Made by a program: the position numbers and the translations under genes
Shown: positions 53,346 to 64,000 of the stretch, piece by piece
Layout of the letters: each line of letters opens with the position of its first letter
Position numbering within the stretch: the stretch's first letter is position 1
The notes under the pieces: generated by a model
Told to the model about the DNA's origin: nothing
The model's input: the letters and a program-made list of their open reading frames with translations, nothing else
Database searches by the model: none
Origin: Lineus longissimus
Lineage: Eukaryota; Nemertea; Pilidiophora; Heteronemertea; Lineidae
Direction: 5' to 3'
NCBI RefSeq assembly: GCF_910592395.1
Contig: NC_088324.1
Coordinates: 7,280,953-7,344,952, forward strand
Length of the DNA: 64,000 nt

Positions 53346-54210
53346 TCTTCTTGTTCCTGGAATGAAACAAACAGGGCGCCCTGTAAGCAAGATACATTAT
53401 GTCCACATGCATGTACATGAAGCTTATCGTACATGACTCGATAGCTTCAATATTCAATGATTCAAAAACCTGCTTCAAATAAAATTTGCTTTGCTTTCTT
53501 CTTTTTCTTCTTCTTCTTCGGTGTTTAACCTGCCCAAAACTACAACTTCAGTCCTGTGGCTTGTTTTTTCAAGGTCATGCTGTGTTCCCGACAGTTTGCC
53601 TTGACACGTGCTTATTGCGAATCCGTTGACTTTAACTTGAATGACACAGATGACACACATGATATATATATTCTTTTACCGGCCGTCCACTTCCTCAGCA
53701 AAATAACGAACACGTATGGCACCAAATCTGCCACAAACTTAGGGATATCGAACTTTGTTGAGGCATCTATAATACAACAAGATGTCCCCTCTGGTTTCTG
53801 ATATTAGGTCGGTTGAGATTGGTGACTTATCGAGGATCCCGATACGTATACGGATTGAAATGTACGCTAAATTCGTCCTCTTTCTCCAGAAATCTATTCG
53901 TTTACGTGATAAGTTGCTGGTCTCCACCTCCCTAGCCAAGGCCTATAAAGTGGCTATGGCACACTTATTGGCCTAAGATTATTTAACTAAGTACTGACAG
54001 GATCTGTCTTTCGTGATGGACCTATTTTACCACTTCGCTACATCGATCCGTCGTCAAAGCTGTTCGAAAAAAAGGTTTAAACTGCATCCATGTGTTTGCC
54101 CAATGTTGTTCAGCACACCAGGCATTTGATTTTAATCGACTACTGTTATTTGGGTGACGATTTGCCGTTGCAGTCACCCTGCTTCGACTCATCCTTTCTC
54201 AACAAATCAA
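53346..54210. other. No gene supported
   Basis: Two plus-strand frames (53556-53801 and 53782-53976) have no recognisable motif. A CTT-rich run lies at 53496-53520. Confidence 0.35.
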
Positions 54211-54425
54211 GAATCCCGGCATCTCTGTGGAAGCAGGTCTACCAAGAGGGCGTTGCGCCACATTGAGTTCGACCGGCCTTGTGTTGTGACCCTCTTCGAT
54301 TAAACCATGAAGCCCTGATATCTTGAGGAAGCAGGTCTACCGAGGGCGTTGCGCCGAGCCCACAGCCTTCAATGTCACATTGAGTTCGACCGGCCTAGCG
54401 TTGTGACTTTCGTCGATTGAACAAT
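54211..54425. repeat. Tandem duplication of ~100-115 bp
   Basis: 'ggaagcaggtctacc.agggcgttgcgcc' and 'cacattgagttcgaccggcct' occur twice in order (from 54211 and from 54309). The second unit has a short extra piece. Confidence 0.75.
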
Positions 54426-55489
54426 GATCGGAAGACCGACGCGTCCCATCATCAGCAGTTTAAGCCAGGCATTCGACGGGCTGCAAGATACGGCCTTGAA
54501 GTTGATCATCTGATTACCTGAAGGAAAACGGATAACATTTTACTTCGTGTGGACTGCCATTCCGTCACTGTAAATCTTTTCAATCAAAAAATAATCTAAA
54601 AAACAAAACCTACAATATATATCAGGTGCCCCCAAAAAATGGTGATTGTGATTATGTCCTCAGAAGACCAAAGTATACCCAAGGTGATTGTGACTTTGTC
54701 TTCAGAAGAGCGGTCAGCAAATCAACATTGGCAGCCATCTTTGACCTTCCCTCCAAAGTATCAAGGTCAATGTGATTTCTTTAATGGTAGACGACTGCAG
54801 ACACAGTGTGTTCGATTAACATTCCAAGGAGATGTTTAGTTTAAATGTCCGCACTTTCAATACTTGGTAACATCTGTCTCCAACATTATATTTGTGGCCT
54901 ACTGACTGTAGTCTGAAACCGCATTAAGAACAGAGTTCCTCGAAATCCATGTGTGGGATATTTTGCGAACATTTGATAGGCACATCAGATGCACATGCAT
55001 ATACCAACAAATCATTTTTGCAGCGAGGCTATTGAGTCACTGTATGTACCCCTTCGGCAGAAGGTGTAACGACTTCATGTCGCATGTTTCATTCCTGTGC
55101 AACAATAGCCGCAGGCGGCGGAGCGACCCATTTCAGATTCGGAAACACTGCATCGAAATTTAAATTCACATCTCGGGACAACCTGCGAAAGAGATGGAAT
55201 GACAGTTGTTTTCCGTTACATGCTGACGGCCCACGGAATAGTTGTTACAAGTAGTGGTTGGACGGAGCAGCGGGGAAGGATTGCGTTGATACGTTGGATA
55301 TAAGGAGTTGGTTTTCATGATCGTGTACCGCTGGTAAGTGCGCCTCCTTAATTTTCCACGATGACGACTGGGTCTGGTTTTAAGTTCTTGAACAGAGCTG
55401 GAAACAACGCCCCCTTATTATTCAAAGTGTCTGCACTCTGCAATGCATAGTAAATACTGCATTCATGGTCCCATACATGAAAGGGAGAC
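54426..55489. other. No gene supported
   Basis: Contains a short direct repeat 'ggtgattgtga.t.tgtc.tcagaag' (54641-54710). Otherwise nothing is recognised. Confidence 0.35.
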
Positions 55490-55815
55490 ACCACCATTTG
55501 AATATATGATGAGGTTATAGGGAACCAGCTATCAATTAGAGGAAGCATCGTCTGAGGTTTGATGGTACTAGCTCTCAAATAGGGGAAGCATCTTTTGAGG
55601 TTATAGGGAACCAGCTATCAATTAGAGGAAGCATCGTTTAAGGTTTGATGGAACTAGTCTCAATTAGAGGAAGCATCTTTTGAGGTTAAGGGGAACCTGC
55701 TATCAAATAGGGTAGCCATAGTTTGAGGTTTGATGGAACTAGCTCTCAATTAGGGGAAGCAACTTTTGAGGCTGGAGTAAACCAGCTATCGATGAGGGGA
55801 AGCATAGTTTTAGCT
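55490..55815. repeat. Tandem repeat of ~45-bp units
   Basis: About seven units alternating 'gaggttatagggaaccagctatcaatt' like and 'gaggtttgatggaactagctctcaatt' like forms, each joined by 'aggggaagcatc'. The alternation gives a higher-order period near 90 bp. Confidence 0.8.
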
Positions 55816-56640
55816 TTGGGTATTTTGTTTGGAATTGTATTGTGGAGCCTTTCTGAAGTAGACTGGAGACGATATGTCAGAAATCATGGAGAAAAGCATC
55901 ATGCACCTATACCATGGAGAATTTTCAGGCGCAGCTCAATTTTGGGCGTGCAAGGTGACGACCACTTCAGGTCAACCCTTCAGGCCACTACTTACCATAG
56001 CCCGATGTTCAGGCGTTAACATCCACCCACCGAATAACTTAGACGTGATTTGACATTTGGGGTTCAACAAGTCCAGAGCATGAACATGGACAATTTTGTT
56101 TTCTTTAGCATAGGCTATTTTCCTATCATTTATAGGTACTATTTGCCCTTTTTTTCTTCTAATTGATCTGAGAACGATAACAAGTTACGCTGAGAGTTTC
56201 CCATCTTTGAAAAATATCCCCGTACGGCCACCTAGTATAGTGTTGTTATGTTTCATTTGAAGTGTCAACGCGCAGGAGTATAAGTTCATCAAGCTAACCA
56301 ATCAGGCTGCAAGGAGTCCCATTTTGCTTGTTGTCGCCGAATCGGGCGACTTGGCTCGCGAAACTCCCCTATTTGACTACATATGCCATGGAGATACCGC
56401 ATTGCGTAAAGATCGGGGAGTTTCCGGATATTCACTTGATCTAGCTGCGCCGACACGTGGCGGCACGTACAGCATTTGACACCTGAGGGAGGTTCTGCGT
56501 TGTTGAGGCCTGCATATACTTCTCAGGCGATAATACTCAGGTCATGTACAAGCCTACATGTGATAGTTCTTGAACATTTTGGTGCAATGAAGTAAATTCT
56601 GCTTTATATCTATTTCAGAATTTGTGGCCGAAGTCGGACG
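55816..56640. other. Upstream region of the glycosyltransferase gene
   Basis: No coding sequence is recognised. A good acceptor (tctatttcag, ending 56618) lies 22 bp before the start codon of the next gene, so a 5' untranslated exon probably lies somewhere upstream. Confidence 0.45.
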
Positions 56641-57822
56641 ATGAAGATGCGAATGAGTGTACGGTATGCCAACTACCACTGTCCGAGACCGGCAACAGAA
56701 CGCTCCGGAGACTTGAGAACATGTCTGCAATGCCTGGTGAGACATGTCCGCGCGGCCCTGGTGGGGTTCAGGCAAACCCCGCACAGCGACCTGCGCAGGC
56801 TTCAGCGGTTCGGCTTCATGGTTGTCAGCCTGACCCTCACATTTTTTTTCATGTTGCTGGTGTTACGCGCAGCGGAATGCCCCCGGGAGTTCCCTACGCT
56901 CAACGACACGGATGCCTCGGGCGGCTTCAACGCCATACCCTTTCGGATCCACCAGATGTACCGGGATGTGAACATCCCGAGTGTGTATCGGCCATTCGTG
57001 AAATCTTGGATGAAGAACCATCCAAAGTGGGAGTACTGGTTTTGGACGGATGAGAGTATCCGCGACCTTCTTCAAGATCATTATCCCCAGTTTCTCGACA
57101 TGTATGATGGCTACTCAAACAACCTGTTGCGTTCGGACGCGGCGCGGTATTTTATCCTATATCACTTCGGGGGCGTGTACGCCGACATGGACATGGAAAG
57201 CTTTCGGCCCGTGGAGCCAATTCTGACCAAGCATAGCTGTTTTTTCAGCCGGGAGCCGACAGTCCAGAGCACCCTTCTTTACGACATGACAAGCGTCACC
57301 ATGAACGCGTGGATGGCTTGTTCGAAGCGGCACAAATTCATGAAATACGTCATAAACAGTTTACCACAATATGACAAACACATCAAAACTATTTTCGAAA
57401 CCATCTACATCACAGGTCCGCAAATGTTGCACAAGACCCTACTCAGCTACAACACAACTCAGAACTGTACCAAGGAAGAATCGAACTGCGCGGTCTACGT
57501 AGCACCGTATGAAATGTTTATGCCCGCCTGGGACGACGGACAAAAAGGACACTTCCACGAAATGTGTTCCATTAACCTTCAAAATCTTTCCCTTCAGCAA
57601 CTATTAGCCTGTGTCTGGTTACGAAAGACTAACTTCTCTAACACTATACCTACGAATATTCCGTACATTTACGCAAACCATAAATTCCTTCATATAGGGT
57701 ATGAAAATGGCCACTACAAAAACAAGAAAAAGCCCGTTCACATCAGCAAGCTGGTGTCTAATGCCATACGTTATGTCCGAAGACCAGCCAACTCTACCGA
57801 AGAGTACAGGATTTACTGGTGA
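56641..57822 (+). CDS. Type II membrane glycosyltransferase with DXD motif (GT32-like)
   Basis: A single 393-codon frame. The N-terminal tail is cytosolic and basic (1-57), followed by one hydrophobic segment (about 58-76, 'FMVVSLTLTFFFMLLVL') and a luminal domain, the layout of a Golgi enzyme. The catalytic signature runs from 'IPFRIHQMYRD' (99-109) through 'W.NHPKWEYWFWTD' to 'NLLRSDAARYFILYHFGGVY' with DMD at 182-184. This is the sugar-nucleotide and metal site of the Och1/MIPC-synthase/A4GALT-type superfamily. Later 'ITGPQMLHKTL' is also typical. Six N-glycosylation sequons are present. Donor and acceptor sugars cannot be read from the sequence. The start chosen has A at -3; Met3 or Met5 are possible alternatives. 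The upstream acceptor suggests a 5' UTR intron. The frame is intact and GC-richer than its surroundings. Confidence 0.88.
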   Translation: MKMRMSVRYANYHCPRPATERSGDLRTCLQCLVRHVRAALVGFRQTPHSDLRRLQRFGFMVVSLTLTFFFMLLVLRAAECPREFPTLNDTDASGGFNAIPFRIHQMYRDVNIPSVYRPFVKSWMKNHPKWEYWFWTDESIRDLLQDHYPQFLDMYDGYSNNLLRSDAARYFILYHFGGVYADMDMESFRPVEPILTKHSCFFSREPTVQSTLLYDMTSVTMNAWMACSKRHKFMKYVINSLPQYDKHIKTIFETIYITGPQMLHKTLLSYNTTQNCTKEESNCAVYVAPYEMFMPAWDDGQKGHFHEMCSINLQNLSLQQLLACVWLRKTNFSNTIPTNIPYIYANHKFLHIGYENGHYKNKKKPVHISKLVSNAIRYVRRPANSTEEYRIYW

Positions 57823-58791
57823 CATTAGCTATTCCAAATACGTTATCCCGGAATCGCATGGAACATTTAAAATTCTGCTGATGCTTAATTTTTAATGTGA
57901 GGAGAGCAAATTTTTGAATCCATGAGGATATCTAACCAGGTTAAGCAAATGGTAACGGATGCCAATCGACACTCGTCAATGCAAATGTGTTTTTTTTGGC
58001 TTTTTGCAACTATGAAGTGGCAGTTTGGAAAGGTAAAGCAGCCATTCGTGAAGTGGAACACAGGTGCATGAAGATACCTACATCATAGCGATCGACACAC
58101 ACTATACAGTCATCGTCAAGCGCCTGTGCCACATTCGGGACCGCATGATGTAATGGAAATATGTGATGGCAGAGAGAGAATTTCATTTGATCTGCTCATA
58201 GAGAATGACAGATGAGCTAGAAAGAATGCTTAAAGGCCAATCCGCCTCCCCCCTCCCAACTGCCCGAATGAAAAATGATTGTCAGTAAACTTTGGCTGAA
58301 TACTTAAAAAGATCCAATTGGAATATGAATGTATGAAATTTTATATCTAAAAATGACAAACCAGCTGATATTCGTGATAAGAGTGGTTAATCCTTTATAA
58401 GAGATCGTAAACTTTGGCGTTCCAAAACCAACCTGGGCCACTGTAAAGGGGTCAAACTGGCTAGCACAGGTTTGCTTCTGAACTGAGAAAACATTGAATT
58501 GAAGGTGATTTTGTACAGCGGGGGAAGATATACCATTCTCTGCTGAAAACCGCATTCAATTATCTTATTCTATCTCTGTGATATTAAAAAAACCTGTGGA
58601 CATTTCCTTTCTGGTAGGACTGTACACGTAAGTCTAATGCATTAGTAAGGTAACTCTGCTTAAAAATCATTTGCATTGGTACATTTTGAATACAATCATG
58701 AAATATCGAAAAGTGATGCATGTCATTTCTGGTTCGTTTTAAATGACATAAAAACACCCGGAACTGTCGAAATGCAAGTCTTGTCTTTGAC
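57823..58791. other. 3' flank of the glycosyltransferase gene, nothing else seen
   Basis: AT-rich, no supported coding sequence or repeat. It probably includes the 3' untranslated region. Confidence 0.4.
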
Positions 58792-59281
58792 TTAAAGGTG
58801 ACCTGAAATGCTTTTATTAAAATTCTAACTTGGGGTATAAAACTATAGGGCATAACATAAGAAACACAAGTGTGAAAACCGCATAAAAATCAAACTACTC
58901 ATCTTAAAGTTATAGCAGTTTGTAATTCAAACATTCTAGGTGGTGCAGGAAGAACAAATTAATGATGTACATTGTGCTGTACTGAAATAAAGTTTTGATA
59001 GTTTCATGCTTATATTTTAATTACCTTGTCACAGGTATGAGCTTTTAGGAACAGGTAAATGTGCAATTTTAAAATATAGGCATGAAACTCTAAAAAACTT
59101 TATTTCAGTACAGCACAATCTACATCATCAGTTTGTCCTTCCTGCACCACCTTTGAATTTTCTACCTGCCATAACCTGAAGATGGGTAGTTTGCTTTTCA
59201 TGCGGTTTTCACCACTGTGCTTGTTATCTTATGCCCTATCATTTTTTCCCTAAGGTAAAGAGTGTTGCAGGTGACCTTTAA
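58792..59281. mobile_element. piggyBac-type MITE, near-complete hairpin
   Basis: Begins TTAA-AGGTGACCT and ends AGGTGACCT-TTAA, so TTAA target duplications flank it. The two halves are extended complements ('gcatgaaac...actttatttcagtacagcacaa' against 'ttgtgctgtactgaaataaagt'). It is about 490 bp with no coding capacity. Confidence 0.8.
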
Positions 59282-59419
59282 TTGGCAAGATTTGTTCAGT
59301 AATGAAATAAATTGCTTTAAAACAAAACGTCAACTGCGTAATCTTATTATTTGCTTATCATAACAATGCCGATCAACGTAGACCTACGTTTAGGGATAAC
59401 ATCCCTCATTTCTAAGTTG

Positions 59420-59768
59420 ATTGTTGAAAGCTCTGACTGTTTGAGATACACCAAGATTGTTGAAAGCCACAACTGCAGAATATAAGATTGTTGAAAGCGA
59501 CGGCTATTAAAGATACAGCAGGATTATTGAAAGCCACGGCTGTTAAAGATATACCAAGGGTGTTGAAAGCAACGACTGTTAGAGACACACCAAGACAGTT
59601 GAAAGCCACGACTGTTAAAGACACACCAAGACTGTTGAAGGCCACGACTGCTAAAGATACACCAAGATTGTTGAAAGCAACGACTGCTAAAGACACACCA
59701 AGATTGTTGAAAGCAACGACTGCTAAAGACACACCAAGATTGTTGAAAGCAACGACTGTCCAGGATCA
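59420..59768. repeat. 36-bp minisatellite
   Basis: Nearly ten units of 'agattgttgaaagcaacgac' plus 'tgctaaagacacacca'. One plus frame reads 12-residue repeats (LLKATTAKDTPR) over 96 codons, and minus frames are also open. No flanking exon, signal sequence or splice sites support translation. Confidence 0.88.
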
Positions 59769-60349
59769 AGGATACTAAGTCTTATGAGAACCACCTCCGT
59801 TCGCGTCACGAAGCCTCTCCGCCTGCCTCCACCCATTGCCAGCGATCGCGCGCCACAAACGATACCAATGTGACGGACATAAAGGATAAATCACATAGGA
59901 ACCGTGGATCATCTTTGTGATGAGTGGCACCACACGATGTCGGATCAAAACGAGGATCTAAGCGCATTTCAAGAGTTGGATTAGAAAACGATGCGGCGCT
60001 TCGAACAGGTTTATAACTTTTGGAGTACATTTTCAATTTTGTTTACTTTTTGTGACGGATATATTACGAAGGAGTATTCGATTTTTTGTGAGTTGGCGGC
60101 GAAGGGGGCTGGACGGAATTACTTTACAGATTGTTTAAGGTAGGATGTTATATTCTTTTTCAAAAAGATATCTTTGAAAAATGTCTCTCTTTTCGCCAAT
60201 TGACAATAGCAAAATGCACAATCACGTCCACCAGAACTACTTCAACCTTGAGTTACTTCCACCTCGTTCCCTACTTTTCCTGAGCAGGAGATGCCTCCTA
60301 AATAAGGACCCCATTGGTGACATTGCCATCTCAATATCTATTGGTTTGA
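59769..60349. other. No gene supported
   Basis: Short frames only. Nothing is recognised. Confidence 0.3.
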
Positions 60350-60385
60350 CCAGAGTCTTTCAATAAATTTATTGAAAGACTCTGG
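60350..60385. other. 36-bp perfect palindrome
   Basis: CCAGAGTCTTTCAATAAA is followed directly by its exact reverse complement. One arm recurs at about 63750-63770 ('attgaaagactctggttt'), suggesting it is a transposon terminus. Confidence 0.85.
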
Positions 60386-60589
60386 TTTGCCTTTAATTTC
60401 ACATAAAATAAGAAAGGTTTTGCTCTCTACTGTGAAGTTGCCGTTGCGGGAATGCGGTCGCCGATGCCATGGCTCCATTGCAGGTCGCAGCGACTTAAAT
60501 CGCTCGTTTGCGCTGCGCTTAAATTGGCTCTCTTAGATGAAAGCGCTTCCAAATCTGCAACCTTTAAAGCACTGTCTACCCCTAGAACT

Positions 60590-60893
60590 AATGCCAGGCG
60601 CACACGCTGCAATTTTTATTACAATTAAAGCTCCTGCGACAAAAGTTGCCTAACAAAACTGCAGCCGGTGCGGTGCATCGCAGGTGCAATTCGATGCGCA
60701 ACAACAATTGCAGGTCTCAAGCCTAGTCCGATATCTGCAACAAAAATTGCAGCCAACGAGATGTCAATTTATCTCATGCGACTAAAAGTGCAGCTGCCCG
60801 CGCACGCTGCCACTTTTGTTGCATATAGCTGCTACAAAAATAGCAAATATTTTGCAACAAAAATTGCAGCGTGTGTGCCACGTGGCCAGGCCT
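60590..60893. mobile_element. MITE with 'GCACACACGCTGCAATTTTT' type ends (hAT-like)
   Basis: Left end 'ggcgcacacgctgcaatttt' and right end 'aaaattgcagcgtgtgtgcc' are near-complements about 300 bp apart. Several internal 'ttgttgcaa' and 'caacaaaaattgcagc' motifs occur. No clear 8-bp target duplication was found, so the superfamily is tentative. Confidence 0.6.
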
Positions 60894-61394
60894 AAGAGAG
60901 AGGTAGACCCTGATCACGTCATTCAAACATTAGTTAGTTGCGTGGTAAAAGAAGCAGAAACAGACCGTGGGGGAGGTGATAAAAAACAGAAACAGCAAAA
61001 TTGCTTTTTGTAACTCGTGGGATGATTGAACTTGTGATTCGCTAAAACCGTTATAAATATTCATCGATAGATGCAGCAGCGTCTGTGAGTAGCATCAACA
61101 TCAGATACGCTGTCAGGCTTTAGGCATCGTGAGTGACCTTTAAAGTCGTAGTAGGCGTAGACGCTATCGTTTGTATCATTTCATTGAAACAGACGCCGTG
61201 CCTGAATTCATAACAAAAAAAATATTTCCCACACTATGATAATTGGAATAAAAAGCCAGCACATCCTTGGCGTGGTTGAGAACGTACACACACTTCCTTG
61301 GTGTGAAACGATAGATTTTATATAAAGCAGAGCGGGTAGCGAATTTATAATTCCCAAACTGAACTGACACTTAGAATAATTCTCGGCGTTTGAT

Positions 61395-61484
61395 TGGCTG
61401 ATCATGGTCACGTGGTGTAGCTTTAACTGCGCACACTTCTTCAGCAATCTGGAAGCATCCTTTGGCGTGGGTTCGAATCCGCCA
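61395..61484 (+). other. tRNA-like remnant (Leu/Ser-like B box)
   Basis: 'GTGGGTTCGAATCCGCC' near 61467-61483 is a good pol III B box and T arm, followed by a T-rich tract (terminator-like). 'TGGTCACGTGGTGTAGC' about 70 bp upstream only loosely resembles a D arm. No clean cloverleaf could be drawn, so this is more likely a tRNA-derived repeat or pseudogene. Confidence 0.3.
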
Positions 61485-64000
61485 TTGGGATATTTTTTTC
61501 TTTTTCTTTTTTGCTTTCAGGGCATCTGCGAGCGGGTATCTGTTCTGGGGCTATATTGAAAGTAACCCAATTTGTCATTTCTGAGCAAAAAGTACTTCAC
61601 TGACCTCTTCGGTTGCGCGAGACTAATCACTTTGTGATGCCACCTATATGTGACACTATAAAACTGAAAATTTGCAAATTAGGCCTACTAGTAGTCGTAC
61701 AGGCGTAAAAAAAAACCCCACAAATAGGAACTCTCTCAAATACCAAGGAAACTGAGGGCACAGTGCTAGTTTTTACTTTCATGAATTTCCCGGTAGTTAG
61801 GTTAACGCAAAGGACTGATTGCGGCTGCGGGAGGAAATTTGACTATCGTAGCTGCAACACACAGTTTATCACTGTGTAATTTTTAATTTTTAATTTTTAA
61901 TTTATTTGGCCAACATAATAATTAAAGTACATGTATGAGATTTTTAACAGTGGAAATAACGGCCAGGGACACAGCCAAGATCAACAATTAGATCGCTTAC
62001 GGCTGTGCCCCTCCTGTGATTATTAGCATTAGCGAAAAATGAACAACTCAAAACAACCCCATATATATATGTGTGTTTTTTAAATCGCATGGTGCTCAGT
62101 TGCAATTGAACCACAGCCATTTGCAAGGGTTGCCATTAAAGGCACGGCGAATACGAACAAAATGATACCTCTCTCATCGTTATACGTGCAATAATAACTG
62201 AGCTACTGCGATTTTTGCGAAAGGACAAGACATTATGCAAATTTACATATTCTCTATAAATCACGTAGACGGCGGTGTTGACGGGCCCTCGGCCTTCTTT
62301 GATTTTTCAACAAATATTTGATTTTTTATCAACCTGATTAACATATTTTGTTTGCGGGGAATATTTAGTACGGATTTGTAATAAAATAATTCAGGCAGCA
62401 GCAATATAATAAAATAAGTTCGACGGTTAATGAATTAGAACTTGTTCAATTACAAAAAAATATATAAATATTCAATATTAGAACTAAGTGCTACTCTATA
62501 GCAAATAGCTAGTTAAACATTTTCTTCTTGCTATTGCTATTAGGATAAAGCAAATGTGAAGCAAAACTTTGAATAAGGCCAACAAGCTCACATAGAATCG
62601 GCTGCGTTTGGTAATTACCTTAACCTCAGGTTAAAAGGACGGGAATTAAAAGGCACGCCTTGGTTTCTCGAACGAACAACCCAAATATCGTTTCCAGATC
62701 TGGCCAATTTGCGCAGGAAGAACCTAATTATGGATTTGTCATGCACGTACCCCATTGAGGGGCACTGTATCTCACGAGCGTATGTCCACTGATTGCATTG
62801 TGTGATACGGATTGGGCAGAAACATTGTTCAGGGCAAAATATATTGCATGTTTTGCATGTTTAATATCCGATAGAATTGTTCCGGTATGGCTTTCGTCAC
62901 GCGCACACGACGACGGACAAATTGGCGCGAAACTAATGTTTTCGTCATTTTTTCCGTCGTCTGCGCGTAGCTTTATCAAAATAACAGATCAATCTGTCTA
63001 GTGGGTTTTTTTTAAATCTCTCATTTGCGGGGCGCTTTATACACTGTGATGGATTTTATTAGATAATGTCGGTCGATCTTCAATCAATTTGTAACCACGT
63101 GCTCTCTGATATTAATATGACCTTTAGCGCGGTCTTGACAAAGAGAGTAAGAGGCGTCATATTGACTAGTAAACCTCAAAGGACCACTGACAATTATCAC
63201 GTAAAGTTCTCTAATTAGCACATCGGTAATTAGGCAATCTGTTTCTATGGTACCCTAGCATGTGGCGGGGACTTTCGACTCAATTTCTACTAGCTACATG
63301 TATTAGCTACGAATTATGGCGTCGATATGTCAATAGATCCTCGAAAGATCAGGATGCAAAACTAGTTTCGTAGACACATGCACTTCAATTCATGTCAAGC
63401 GAATGGTTGGCAAACATGGAAATTATCCAATTTGCAGTATTATGTCGTGCGCGTTATCTTGTACTTGCACTTAGCCGCAGACATAGATGTACCTTGCACT
63501 TAAATATACTGGTAACGCGCAATTTTGAGATAACCAAATTTAACTTATTACTGCTTTCCTTGGGCGAGCGCTTACGATCGGTCAACCAGCAATAGTGAGC
63601 AAGCGCCCCGCGCTCCTCCATGCAATGATGCCCAGTCAATACGTCCGCAGCCCGAAACGTCACCGGGATAGCAAGAGTCAAGCGTCTCCGCTTCTGAATT
63701 AAAAAAAGATCGCTTCCGAGGTTCTACTCAGAGGGTTTCATCAGAGGCTTTCATTGAAAGACTCTGGTTTCATCAATAAAAAAAAGATGTTTCGGTCAAG
63801 ACTGACGGAGATATCAGGTTCTATTGGGTTGAAATATTGATGTCTGTTGTATTTTACCATGTACTACCCTTCAATAACAACTATACCAGTCACAGTTTTC
63901 AAAGATTTCAGATTCATCACATTATTTTTATATCAGGTGGAATTTTAAATCAATTTATTTTGAAACTCCTCCATACTGTCAGAGCAAACTATATGTATAT
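61485..64000. other. No gene supported to the end of the window
   Basis: AT-rich unique-looking DNA with short frames only. A microsatellite-like 'tttttaattttta' run lies at 61879-61905. One arm of the palindrome family lies at 63750-63770. Confidence 0.4.

Noticed and set aside
56622-57053. 143-codon frame overlapping the glycosyltransferase start in another frame
   Set aside because: Shadow of the GC-rich 5' part of the true gene; the other frame has the membrane anchor and catalytic motifs.

Overview
The window is nuclear DNA from an animal. Genes are split by GT-AG introns, AT-rich introns carry many short inverted-repeat elements, and there are several minisatellites and a recent LINE insertion cluster. 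The two clearest genes are most similar to animal SCFD2 and to the mitochondrial seryl-tRNA synthetase family. The LINE type, the metazoan 'HEEADT' gene family and the repeat load suggest a marine invertebrate (invertebrate deuterostome or lophotrochozoan). I cannot fix the species from the sequence.

Layout. 0-11 kb is mostly non-coding, with four or five inverted-repeat elements, a weak Q-rich two-exon candidate and a PAN/apple-like exon. 11.9-14.1 kb holds two long paralogous reading frames of unknown function. 14.8-15.2 kb is a decayed LINE tail. 16.1-19.75 kb is a multiply broken copy of the HEEADT family. 20.9-27.7 kb (minus strand) is an intact nine-exon gene for a seryl-tRNA synthetase paralogue whose motif 2 is degenerate (SLIMP-like, 542 aa). 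It is divergently paired, about 1.1 kb apart, with 28.8-40.0 kb (plus strand), an intact eleven-exon SCFD2 gene (677 aa). All exon phases of both genes agree.

41.6-42.8 kb is a 71-72-bp minisatellite. 43.3-50.0 kb contains two nearly identical L1/Tx1-like LINEs inserted one after the other at the same 14-bp target, next to sequence resembling the 5' end of U2 snRNA. 51.3-52.7 kb is a 709-bp tandem duplication. 56.6-57.8 kb is a single-exon type II membrane glycosyltransferase with a DXD motif. The remainder to 64 kb is repeats and unassigned DNA.

Most notable points: an 83-bp array in SCFD2 intron 7 that copies the end of exon 7 with its 5' splice site fifteen times in all, each later copy forming a frame-preserving 60-nt potential micro-exon; a 5' splice site in the synthetase-like gene formed by the target site and terminal repeat of a MITE; and the repeated same-site LINE insertion by U2-like DNA. 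No viral genes, CRISPR arrays or rRNA genes were seen. Function and family calls come from memory of protein families, not from a search.
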